Position numbers and translations under genes: made by a program. Positions 1-6,205 of a stretch of 20,114 nt of DNA are shown here, piece after piece. Position 1 is the stretch's first letter. Each line of letters opens with the position of its first letter. The notes under the pieces were generated by a model. It saw only the letters and a list, made by a program, of their open reading frames with translations, had not been told where the DNA came from and did not search any database. The DNA lies in the NCBI GenBank assembly GCA_016296565.1, contig JAEDJB010000021.1:1-20114 (forward strand), given 5' to 3'. This stretch comes from Oscillospiraceae bacterium. GTDB taxonomy: Bacteria; Bacillota; Clostridia; Oscillospirales; Oscillospiraceae.

Positions 1-109
1 CGGCGCAGCGTGCGTGAGCACGATGCGAGTGTGCGCAGCACACGGGATTCTTGATTCAATTTTTTAATCAAGAATCAGTATTAGGCGGCAATGAAAAATG
101 ATGCAGCGC
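1..109. repeat. Hairpin-rich intergenic segment, possible end of a dispersed repeat
   Basis: No gene is supported here. Three short inverted repeats follow each other: CGTGC/GCACG (9-13 with 18-22), GTGTGC/GCACAC (29-34 with 38-43), and a perfect 11-bp pair GATTCTTGATT/AATCAAGAATC (46-56 with 66-76, 9-nt T-rich loop). The last one is AT-rich and is not followed by a T-run on either strand, so it is not a convincing terminator. The density of foldbacks suggests the tail of a dispersed palindromic element or of a structured RNA that starts outside the window. A short open frame to a TGA at 52-54 exists but is too short to judge. Confidence 0.35.
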
Positions 110-142
110 AAAAATCCTCCCTTGAAAAAGGGAGGATTTTTT
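110..142 (-). terminator. Intrinsic terminator of the GntR-ABC operon
   Basis: A perfect 12-bp stem (AAAAATCCTCCC at 110-121, complement at 130-141) has an 8-nt loop and A/T runs on both outer sides. It lies 14 bases past the stop of the minus-strand permease gene and ends in T's when read on the minus strand. The symmetric A/T flanks mean it could also work in the plus direction. Confidence 0.85.
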
Positions 143-155
143 GAAGGGCAGCCGG

Positions 156-965
156 TTACTCCAGATTCAGATGCCGGTGGAGCATCCGGATGGTGATGCA
201 GTAGAGAATCCCGGCAAACACCGCGGCGCAGAGGATGAGCCCCCACAGCCCCGCGTGGATGGAAAGGGCAGGGGAGACGGTTACGTCACCAACCAGGGGG
301 AAGAGCAGGTTGGCCCCGCCCACGGTGATGATCTCCATGGCCACCTGAATGACGAAGAAGAACACCACGGACAGGAGCATCTTCCGCCGGTCGAAGCTGT
401 GGCCGATGGCCAGGGGGGCGTAAAAGATCAGGCAGCAGAGGATGCAGCCCACCAGGCACAGGAGGAGGAACTCTGCCGTGTAGCCCACCGCGTGACCCAG
501 CAGGGCCTGGTTGGGCTGGGTGAGGTTGTCGAAAATGGCGGGCAGAAGTTCCCGGAGATCCCGGAAGAAGGCCCGGTCCGCTGCCAGCACGATCATGGCC
601 AGGGCATCCACCACCACGGCCCCCACGAACCACACCAGGGACACCAGCAGCTTGGACCACACCAGCTGGTGGGTGGACACGGGCAGGGTGAACATCACAT
701 ACCCCTCGTCCGCCAGCAGGTTGGAGCGGAACCGGAGGATCATCAGAATGACCGCGGCCACCGGCACCGCAATGAGGGCCGCCGCAAAGCCCACGGTGAT
801 GATGCCGTAGAGCAGGTCCAGAATGTCAAACCCCGACACGGCGATGTGCTGGGTGGCCAGGTCTCCCAGCCGGGAGAGGAGGGCCAGCACCAGGGCGGCC
901 AGATACAGGGGGAGCATCAGCCGGGCAGTGGCCCGGAACTCGTGTTTCATCAGTTTTCTCAGCAT
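156..965 (-). CDS. ABC-2 type transporter permease subunit
   Basis: This 269-aa integral membrane protein is probably the channel-forming partner of the ATPase encoded just upstream. The N-terminus (MLRKLMKHEFRATARLM) is the short amphipathic start typical of clostridial ABC-2 permeases. About six hydrophobic segments follow (roughly residues 17-35, 55-75, 105-125, 165-187, 197-217, 238-257). The conserved-looking stretch EGYVMFTLPVS lies in the first cytoplasmic loop. The start is preceded by GGAGGTATACCG and overlaps the ATPase stop by 7 bp, so translation is probably coupled. YtrA-GntR/ABC operons are often linked to cell-envelope stress or antibiotic export, but the substrate cannot be read from this sequence. 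Confidence 0.9.
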   Translation of the reverse strand: MLRKLMKHEFRATARLMLPLYLAALVLALLSRLGDLATQHIAVSGFDILDLLYGIITVGFAAALIAVPVAAVILMILRFRSNLLADEGYVMFTLPVSTHQLVWSKLLVSLVWFVGAVVVDALAMIVLAADRAFFRDLRELLPAIFDNLTQPNQALLGHAVGYTAEFLLLCLVGCILCCLIFYAPLAIGHSFDRRKMLLSVVFFFVIQVAMEIITVGGANLLFPLVGDVTVSPALSIHAGLWGLILCAAVFAGILYCITIRMLHRHLNLE

Positions 966-1654
966 CGGTATACCTCCCGGAACAGGGCGTCCACGCTCAT
1001 GCCCTTCTCCTCCCGGATCTGGTCCACGGAGGACTGGAGGGTGATCTGACCCTGGTTGATAAAGAGAACCTCGTCCAGCACCGTCTCCACGTCGGCGATC
1101 AGGTGGGTGGAGATAATCACGGAGGCCTCGGGGTTGTAGTTGCGGATGATGGTGTCCAGGATGTAGTCCCGGGCCGCCGGGTCCACCCCGCCGATGGGTT
1201 CATCCAGCAGGTAGAGCTGGGCCTGGCGGCTCATGGCCAGGATCAGCTGAACCTTTTCCCGGTTGCCCTTGGACAGATGCTTGAGCTTCTGCTTGGTTCC
1301 CAGCTCCAGCCGGTCCAGCATCTCCTGGCTCTGCTGCCGCTGAAAGTCGGGGTAGAAGTCCTCGTAAAAGTCCTGCAGCTGCCCCACGGTCATCCACAGG
1401 GGCAGGCTGGTGCGCTCAGGCAGATAGGAGACCAGACCGTGGCTCTCCCGCCCAGGGGGCAGGCCGTTTACAAGAATTTCCCCGGCGGTGGGGGTGAGCA
1501 GGCCGTTGGCCAGCTTGATGAGGGTGGTTTTGCCGCTGCCGTTGGGGCCCAGCAGCCCCACGATGCGGCCGGGCTGGATGGCGAAGGTGACCCCGGCCAG
1601 AGCCGCCGTGGGTCCATACCGCTTCACCAGGCCGTTGCACTCCAGAATGTTCAT
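959..1654 (-). CDS. ABC transporter ATP-binding protein (YtrB/BcrA-like)
   Basis: This 231-aa cytoplasmic ATPase should energise the ABC-2 permease encoded next to it. Visible motifs are Walker A GPNGSGKT (36-43), an ABC signature LSKGN (127-131) in place of the usual LSGGQ, Walker B with catalytic Glu in LYLLDEP (147-153), a D-loop GGVDPA and the H-loop histidine in STHL (H184). The Q-loop position reads LPE rather than Q. The length is typical of single-domain ATPases of drug or bacitracin-type exporters. The ATG overlaps the upstream GntR stop by 4 bp (ATGA), and AAGGAGAG precedes it, so all three genes form one translationally coupled operon. The transported substrate is unknown. Confidence 0.95.
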   Translation of the reverse strand: MNILECNGLVKRYGPTAALAGVTFAIQPGRIVGLLGPNGSGKTTLIKLANGLLTPTAGEILVNGLPPGRESHGLVSYLPERTSLPLWMTVGQLQDFYEDFYPDFQRQQSQEMLDRLELGTKQKLKHLSKGNREKVQLILAMSRQAQLYLLDEPIGGVDPAARDYILDTIIRNYNPEASVIISTHLIADVETVLDEVLFINQGQITLQSSVDQIREEKGMSVDALFREVYRC

Positions 1655-2019
1655 GTGTCGTTCTCTCCTTCCGTTTGGATCAGGGCTGTGATCTCCTCCC
1701 GGGAGAAGCCCAGCTGGGCCATCCCGGACAGAAAGCCCCGGATCTGTTCCCGGGCCATGTCCTCCCGCAGGGTTTTGATCCGGCCGGCGTCCTCGGTGAC
1801 GAAGCGGCCGGCGGTGCGCTGGCTGTAGACCAGCCCCTGGCGCTCCATTTCGGTCATGGCCCGCTGCATGGTGTTGGGGTTGACCCCGGCCTCCCCGGCC
1901 AGGTCCCGCACCGAGGGCAGGCGCTCCCCGGGCAGCAGAACGCCGGTGACGATCCGGCGCTGGAGTTGGTCGATGAGCTGGGTGTAGATGGGTGCGTCGC
2001 TGCGAAATTCCCAGGGCAT
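1651..2019 (-). CDS. GntR family transcriptional regulator, YtrA subfamily
   Basis: This 122-aa DNA-binding protein is probably the repressor of its own operon. Residues 1-75 form the GntR winged helix: IYTQLIDQLQRRI, then PGERLPSVRDLAGEAGVNPNT with the recognition helix, then the wing GLVYSQRTAGRFV. Only about 45 helical residues follow, which matches the short dimerisation tail of the YtrA subfamily and rules out the large ligand-binding domains of FadR or HutC types. A strong Shine-Dalgarno (AAGGAGGG, 2026-2033) precedes the ATG. A perfect palindrome overlaps the promoter (see 2038-2063), as expected for autoregulation. The inducer is unknown. Confidence 0.93.
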   Translation of the reverse strand: MPWEFRSDAPIYTQLIDQLQRRIVTGVLLPGERLPSVRDLAGEAGVNPNTMQRAMTEMERQGLVYSQRTAGRFVTEDAGRIKTLREDMAREQIRGFLSGMAQLGFSREEITALIQTEGENDT

Positions 2020-2037
2020 CGGGATCCCTCCTTGTCT

Positions 2038-2063
2038 TATTGTATTAGCTGATTAATACAATA
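2038..2063. promoter_or_regulatory. Palindromic operator for the GntR repressor
   Basis: TATTGTATTA (2038-2047) and TAATACAATA (2054-2063) form a perfect 10-bp inverted repeat with a 6-bp spacer. The palindrome covers the -10 box and likely start site of the minus-strand promoter. Position and symmetry fit a dimeric GntR/YtrA binding site; binding itself is inferred. Confidence 0.75.
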
Positions 2064-2085
2064 GCACAAAATCCCCGTTTGTCAA
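2058..2085 (-). promoter_or_regulatory. Promoter of the GntR-ABC operon
   Basis: On the minus strand there is a consensus -35 TTGACA (2085-2080), a 16-bp spacer and a -10 TATTGT (2063-2058). Transcription would start near 2051, about 30 bases before the gntR ATG. The -10 lies inside the palindromic operator. Confidence 0.7.
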
Positions 2086-2112
2086 GGGGGTGGGAAGAAA
2101 AATTTTCCGCTC

Positions 2113-2141
2113 TTTACAACCCCGCCGGAATCCGATACACT
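2113..2141 (+). promoter_or_regulatory. Promoter of the 137-aa protein gene
   Basis: TTTACA (2113-2118), a 17-bp spacer and TACACT (2136-2141) give a good sigma-A type promoter. The start site would be near 2148, followed by GGAGGTGAT (2161-2169) and the ATG at 2173. It diverges from the gntR promoter but does not overlap its operator. Confidence 0.6.
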
Positions 2142-2172
2142 GGCGGTAACAAGAACACACGGAGGTGATCCC

Positions 2173-2586
2173 ATGGAGCTCTTTCGCAAGGCCGCCGTGC
2201 TGGAGGCCCAGCCCGGGGAGAAGGACTGGACCCGGGAGCACGGCTATGCCAGGACCAGCCAGTTTCCCTTCCCGGATATTTATCTGCACGAGAAGGTCTC
2301 TGCCCTGGCGGCCCGGGATGAGGACCTGCGTCCCTTCCTGGATCAATGCCTGCAGCGGTTTGTGAACCACGACTACGGCAACATCATTTCCATGGATCAG
2401 GTGGAGAACTTCCTCAGCCGGGATCAGCGGAAGGAGAACACCTGGATGCAGGGGATCTACCCCACGGAGAAGTGGGGGAACATCCACCTGGACATTTTCT
2501 ATGACCTGGCCCTGTTCCACCTGGAGGACGCCGCCCCCCGGGACCTGGCCCTGGCCCAGCGGGACAAGGAGCGGGCCGCCCGATAA
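2173..2586 (+). CDS. Unrecognised 137-aa soluble protein
   Basis: I do not recognise this protein. It has no signal peptide or membrane segment and is charged and aromatic-rich. A central block (about residues 57-115) reads as a helix with CLQRFVNHDYGNI, then SMDQVENFLSRDQRKEN, then the strand-like WGNIHLDIFYDLALFHLED. That order of W/YG, D, N and a final strand loosely recalls small proteins carried on conjugative elements and annotated as plasmid-related, but the likeness is too weak to name it. The C-terminus is a charged helix rich in Ala, Arg and Asp. It has its own promoter, a strong Shine-Dalgarno (GGAGGTGAT) and a terminator, so it is a single-gene transcription unit between two minus-strand units. 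Codon use matches its neighbours. Confidence 0.75.
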   Translation: MELFRKAAVLEAQPGEKDWTREHGYARTSQFPFPDIYLHEKVSALAARDEDLRPFLDQCLQRFVNHDYGNIISMDQVENFLSRDQRKENTWMQGIYPTEKWGNIHLDIFYDLALFHLEDAAPRDLALAQRDKERAAR

Positions 2587-2589
2587 GAA

Positions 2590-2623
2590 AAACAGAGCCT
2601 CCCCTCATGGGGAGGCTCTGTTT
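2590..2623. terminator. Bidirectional intrinsic terminator between convergent genes
   Basis: AACAGAGCCTCCCC (2591-2604) pairs perfectly with 2609-2622 around a 4-nt loop. T's follow in the plus direction, and T-rich sequence (TTTTTCTTATCG) follows in the minus direction. It lies between the stop of the 137-aa gene (2586) and the stop of the minus-strand hydratase gene (2636), so it probably serves both. Confidence 0.88.
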
Positions 2624-2635
2624 GCTGTTTGGAGG

Positions 2636-3517
2636 TTATTCCTCCCAGTCCAGCTCACCCTTGTCCAGGATGGCCTTGCCGGTGGTCTGGTTCACCAGGC
2701 GGAAGGCGGCCTTGCCGGGAGAGAGCTTCCACAGGTGCAGGGCCACGGGGGTGTCCGGGTAGAGGACGGTTTTCATGGCGGCGTACATCCGCTGGAGCTT
2801 CTCCGGGTGGCCGGGGAAGAGGGCGGCGATGGCCAGACGGCAGACGTAGCCGAAGGCGCACAGGTCGTGGACGAAGGGACCGTTCAGCCCCCGGCTTCTG
2901 GCCACCTCATCGTCTACGTGGACCAGGTTGGTGTCTCCGGTGAGGCGGTAGAGCAGGTTCTGGGCAGCGCCGATGTGGTCAGGGCAGATGAGGTCGGGCT
3001 CCCGGTCGGGGATGAGGCTGGTCCGCCGGGACAGGGGCTCGCCGCCGTAGCCCCCCAGGGTGGGGAAGAGGGTGGTGCACTGGTTGGTGCACAGAAGGGT
3101 GCCCCCCTCGTCAAAGACCTCCACCTGGGACTGGACCGCCATGCCCCGGCCTTCTCCCCGGTCGTAGAGGCCGGTGAGCTTGTCCCGGTAGACGAAGGTG
3201 CCCTTCACAGGCTGGATGGGCCGGTGGTAGAAAAATTCATAGTCCAGGTTCACATAGGAGGCCTCCGGCTGGAGCTTCTCCTCCACCAGCACCGGGATGG
3301 AGGTGGGCCGGGGGAGCTTGGGGGCGACGTTGACAGTGCCCCAGTAGGGGGTGACCCCGAAGGTGGGGATGGCCTGCATGTCCTTTTCGTAGGTGTACTG
3401 GGGCTCGTCGTTGCCCGCGCCCACCGCCAGGGCGTAGAGGGCGCAGTCCCGCCAGTTGTAGGTCATGGTCCGCCATTCGGTGGAAAGACCGGTGAGCTGT
3501 TGGATCTTGTTTTTCAT
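2636..3517 (-). CDS. MaoC-like / hydratase 2 family enoyl-CoA hydratase
   Basis: This 293-aa soluble enzyme probably hydrates trans-2-enoyl-CoA to (R)-3-hydroxyacyl-CoA. It is a double hot-dog protein: residues 1-145 are a MaoC_N-like half (strand-rich, with FVYRDKLTGLYDRGEGRG) and about 170-293 the catalytic half. The hydratase-2 signature is visible at 190-200 as YRLTGDTNLVH. It gives the catalytic pair Asp195 and His200 with Asn197, followed by GLNGPFVHDLCAFG. The usual Pro after Asn is Leu here. The chosen ATG at 3517 has AGAAGG upstream; an extension of 28 residues to 3601 is possible but reads through the palindrome at 3575-3603 and looks non-coding. No other fatty-acid genes flank it. 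The patatin gene lies 96 bp upstream on the same strand, so the two may act together in lipid turnover. Confidence 0.88.
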   Translation of the reverse strand: MKNKIQQLTGLSTEWRTMTYNWRDCALYALAVGAGNDEPQYTYEKDMQAIPTFGVTPYWGTVNVAPKLPRPTSIPVLVEEKLQPEASYVNLDYEFFYHRPIQPVKGTFVYRDKLTGLYDRGEGRGMAVQSQVEVFDEGGTLLCTNQCTTLFPTLGGYGGEPLSRRTSLIPDREPDLICPDHIGAAQNLLYRLTGDTNLVHVDDEVARSRGLNGPFVHDLCAFGYVCRLAIAALFPGHPEKLQRMYAAMKTVLYPDTPVALHLWKLSPGKAAFRLVNQTTGKAILDKGELDWEE

Positions 3518-3574
3518 GGAAGGTCCTTCTTTCTCTGTGGTGTGGGTTGTATGGGGATTCAGGGATAACAGCCC

Positions 3575-3603
3575 CCTTGGCTCCCCCAGAGGGGGAGGCA
3601 AGG
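3575..3603. repeat. Short palindromic element, a deleted form of the 16457-16625 repeat
   Basis: CCTTGGCTCCCCC (3575-3587) and GGGGGAGGCAAGG (3591-3603) form a 13-bp hairpin with one mismatch and an AGA loop. The 5' half matches the left tip of the element at 16457 and the 3' half matches its right tip (CTCCCCCAGAGGGGGAGGCAAG occurs at both places). It looks like the two ends joined without the middle. It has no T-run, so it is not a normal terminator. Confidence 0.65.
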
Positions 3604-3613
3604 ATGAAAAACG

Positions 3614-4459
3614 TTACCCGTTTAAATATTCTTTCAGCGCCGCCAGCCGCTTTTCCGCCACGGCCCGGCCGTGGTCGTAGGCCCTTTGGAGCTTTTCCGG
3701 GTCGTGCTCCACCCGGCCCACGTCCAGGGGGGACTCCGGACGGAGGACGAAAAGCTCGCCCCGGCGCTCCTTTTCCCGGATGACGGCGGTTACTTCATTG
3801 TACTGCTCGTGGCGGCGGGCCATCACCTCCACAACCTTGGGGTACTGCCTGAAGGCCCGGCGCATCAGGGGCAGAGCCTTGTTCTTCTCCTTCACAAAGC
3901 CCAGGGGCTGGGTGAGAACCACCACGTTCCGCTGGTACAGGCCCTCGGCGAAAGCCAGGGGGATGGAGTCGGCAATGCCCCCGTCCAGCAGGCGGTGGCC
4001 ATCGATCTCCACAATCCGGGCGGCCAGGGGCATGGAGGCGGAGGCCCGGAACCAGTCCAGGTCGGTCTCATCGCCGGTGAGGCAGTTGTGGTATACCGGC
4101 TGGCCGGTGGTCACGTCGGTGGCCACCACCCAGAAGTCCATGGGGTCCTTCTGGTAGGTTGCAATGTCGAAGGGGTCCAGGCGGTTGGGGATGTCCCGGT
4201 AGCAGAACTGGGCGCCGAACAGGTCCCCGGTTTTGATGAGGGAGCGGATGCTGCAGTACCGGGGGTCTTTGCAGTAGGTCAGGTTGTACCGGAGGACCCG
4301 TCCCGGCTGATGGGACTTGTAGTTGCAGCCGAAAACCGCCCCGGCGGACACGCCCACAGCGCCGTCGTAGGTCAGGCCGTTCTCCATCATCACGTCGATG
4401 ACGCCGGCGGTGAACAGGCCCCGCATGGCGCCCCCTTCCAGGATCAGTCCTCGTTTCAT
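3614..4459 (-). CDS. Patatin-like phospholipase family protein
   Basis: This 281-aa serine acyl hydrolase has no signal peptide, so it should act in the cytoplasm or on the inner membrane face. The Ser-Asp dyad fold is complete: glycine-rich oxyanion hole GGAMRG (9-14), nucleophile elbow GVSAG with Ser38, and DGG with catalytic Asp159. The C-terminal third is helical and charged (KEKNKALPLMRRAFRQ onward), as in bacterial single-domain patatins of the RssA/YjjU type. The ATG is preceded by a GGAAGGGGAG Shine-Dalgarno, and a good promoter lies at 4495-4523. The MaoC hydratase gene follows 96 bp downstream without an obvious terminator between them. The substrate lipid is unknown. Confidence 0.93.
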   Translation of the reverse strand: MKRGLILEGGAMRGLFTAGVIDVMMENGLTYDGAVGVSAGAVFGCNYKSHQPGRVLRYNLTYCKDPRYCSIRSLIKTGDLFGAQFCYRDIPNRLDPFDIATYQKDPMDFWVVATDVTTGQPVYHNCLTGDETDLDWFRASASMPLAARIVEIDGHRLLDGGIADSIPLAFAEGLYQRNVVVLTQPLGFVKEKNKALPLMRRAFRQYPKVVEVMARRHEQYNEVTAVIREKERRGELFVLRPESPLDVGRVEHDPEKLQRAYDHGRAVAEKRLAALKEYLNG

Positions 4460-4494
4460 GATTTTCGTCTCCCCTTCCGCATAAAATCTCTTTT

Positions 4495-4523
4495 ATCCTA
4501 GCACCAAAGTCGACTTTTGTAAA
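4495..4523 (-). promoter_or_regulatory. Promoter of the patatin gene with an internal palindrome
   Basis: On the minus strand there is a -35 TTTACA (4523-4518), a 17-bp spacer and a -10 TAGGAT (4500-4495). The spacer contains the perfect 12-bp palindrome AAAGTCGACTTT (4506-4517), which fills most of the gap between the boxes and could be a repressor or activator site. The regulator is not identifiable. Confidence 0.55.
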
Positions 4524-4554
4524 GAAAGGCCGGGGGCAAATCTTGCCGAAGCCC

Positions 4555-4583
4555 TTGCCGTGCCGGGGAATTTATGGCATTAT
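4555..4583 (+). promoter_or_regulatory. Possible promoter of the yifB-thiI-cinA operon
   Basis: TTGCCG (4555-4560), 17 bp, then CATTAT (4578-4583) is the best candidate in the divergent spacer. It would start RNA near 4590, which supports translation from 4627 rather than from the earlier in-frame ATG at 4543. Both boxes deviate from consensus. Confidence 0.4.
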
Positions 4584-4626
4584 GGAGGAGAATATGAACG
4601 GGTTTCCCAGAAAGGAGGCGGGGGCG

Positions 4627-6147
4627 ATGCTGTGTAAGGTGCGTTCCCTGGGGGTGCAGGGCATCGCCGGGTATGAGGTCACCGCCGAGTGCGACCTGTC
4701 CGGGGGCCTGCCCAACTTTGACATTGTGGGTCTGCCCGACGCGGCGGTGAAGGAGGCCCGGGAGCGGGTGCGCTCCGCCATCAAAAACAGCGGCTATCAG
4801 TTCCCCGTGGGGCGGATCACCGTGAACCTGGCCCCGGCCAACCGGAAAAAATCCGGCACCCTGTATGACCTGCCCATCCTGGTGGGCATCCTGGCGGCGG
4901 GGGGACAGCTGGTGTGGGAGGACCCGGACTGCGCCTTTGTGGGCGAACTGTCCCTGTCCGGCACCCTGCGGCCGGTGGTGGGGATGCTCCCCATGGCTCT
5001 GGCCGCCCGGGCAGCGGGGGTCCAGCGGCTGTACGTTCCCGCGGACAGCGCCCCGGAGGCAACCCTGGCGGAAGGACTCACTGTCTACCCGGTGGAAACC
5101 GTGGAGCAGCTGGCCGACCACCTCACCGGCCGGGTCCCCATCCAGCCGGCCCCCGTGTGGTCGGGAAGGGAGGAGGCGCTGGACCTGCCGGACTTTTCGG
5201 AGGTCCGGGGCCAGGCCCAGGTAAAGCGGGTGCTGGAGATCGCCGCCGCCGGGGGACACAACGTGGCCATGATCGGCCCGCCTGGCTCCGGCAAGAGTAT
5301 GCTGGCCCGGCGGCTGCCCTCCATCCTGCCCCCCATGTCCCGGCGGGAAGCCCTGGAGGCAACGCAGATTCACTCCGTCATGGGGCTCACCACCAAGGAG
5401 CGGCCCCTGCTTCTCAGCCGGCCCTTCCGGTCTCCCCACCACACCATCTCCTCCGTGGGGATGGCAGGGGGCGGATCCCCCTTCCCCAAGCCGGGAGAGA
5501 TTTCCCTGGCCCACCGGGGGGTTCTGTTTCTGGATGAGCTGCCGGAGTTTCACAAGGACGTGCTGGAGGTCCTGCGCCAGCCCATGGAGGAGGGGGAGAT
5601 CACCCTGGTCCGGGCGGCGTCCTCGGAGACCTACCCCAGCGACTTTATGCTGGTGTGCGCCATGAACCCCTGCCGGTGCGGGTGGTACGGGCATCCCTCC
5701 GGCCGGTGCCGGTGCTCGGCGGCCTCGGTGAAAAAATACCTGGGCAAGCTCTCCGGGCCCCTGCTGGACCGGATCGACCTGTACGCCGAGGTGCCGCCCC
5801 TGGAGTTCGGGGACCTGTCGGACCGCAGCCCCGGGGAGTCCTCCGAAGCCATCCGGGAACGGGTGCTGAAGGCCCGGGCCATCCAGCGCCGGCGGTACGG
5901 CCCCGACGGCCCCGCCTGCAACGGCGCCATGGGCCAGGAGGAGCTGAAAAACTACTGCGCCCTGGACGAAGCGGGCCAGACCATCATGAAGGGGGCCTAC
6001 GAGCACATGGGCCTCACCGCCCGGAGCTACGACCGCATCCTCCGGGTGGCCCGGACCATTGCGGACCTGGACGGGGAGGAGGCCATCGCCCCCTACCACC
6101 TGGCTGAAGCCATCCAGTACAGGGAGTCGGAGTATTTCCAGCGGTGA
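4627..6147 (+). CDS. YifB family Mg chelatase-like AAA+ ATPase (ComM-like)
   Basis: This 506-aa protein belongs to the YifB/ComM family. Proteobacterial ComM is a hexameric helicase that promotes branch migration during natural transformation. Residues 1-170 are the ChlI-type Lon-C-like domain and 190-400 the AAA+ core, with Walker A GPPGSGKS (217-224), Walker B VLFLDE (299-304), and a family-typical Cys cluster (C344, C349, C351, C361, C363) in NPCRCGWYGHPSGRCRC. A conserved LLDRIDL follows, then the helical Mg_chelatase_C domain from about 410. Start choice: AAAGGAGG at 4611-4618 fits the ATG at 4627 (MLCKVRS, as in other family members). Upstream in-frame ATGs exist at 4543, 4582 and 4594. 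thiI follows after 58 bp without a terminator. Confidence 0.93.
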   Translation: MLCKVRSLGVQGIAGYEVTAECDLSGGLPNFDIVGLPDAAVKEARERVRSAIKNSGYQFPVGRITVNLAPANRKKSGTLYDLPILVGILAAGGQLVWEDPDCAFVGELSLSGTLRPVVGMLPMALAARAAGVQRLYVPADSAPEATLAEGLTVYPVETVEQLADHLTGRVPIQPAPVWSGREEALDLPDFSEVRGQAQVKRVLEIAAAGGHNVAMIGPPGSGKSMLARRLPSILPPMSRREALEATQIHSVMGLTTKERPLLLSRPFRSPHHTISSVGMAGGGSPFPKPGEISLAHRGVLFLDELPEFHKDVLEVLRQPMEEGEITLVRAASSETYPSDFMLVCAMNPCRCGWYGHPSGRCRCSAASVKKYLGKLSGPLLDRIDLYAEVPPLEFGDLSDRSPGESSEAIRERVLKARAIQRRRYGPDGPACNGAMGQEELKNYCALDEAGQTIMKGAYEHMGLTARSYDRILRVARTIADLDGEEAIAPYHLAEAIQYRESEYFQR

Positions 6148-6205
6148 GAAAACCAGAGAACCTCTGCATGAATAGAAAACCAACCACGAAAGGAAACCAT
6201 AGAAT

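Noticed and set aside
46..76. Intrinsic terminator at the left end of the window
   Set aside because: The 11-bp stem is AT-rich and is not followed by a T-run on either strand; the T's are in the loop.
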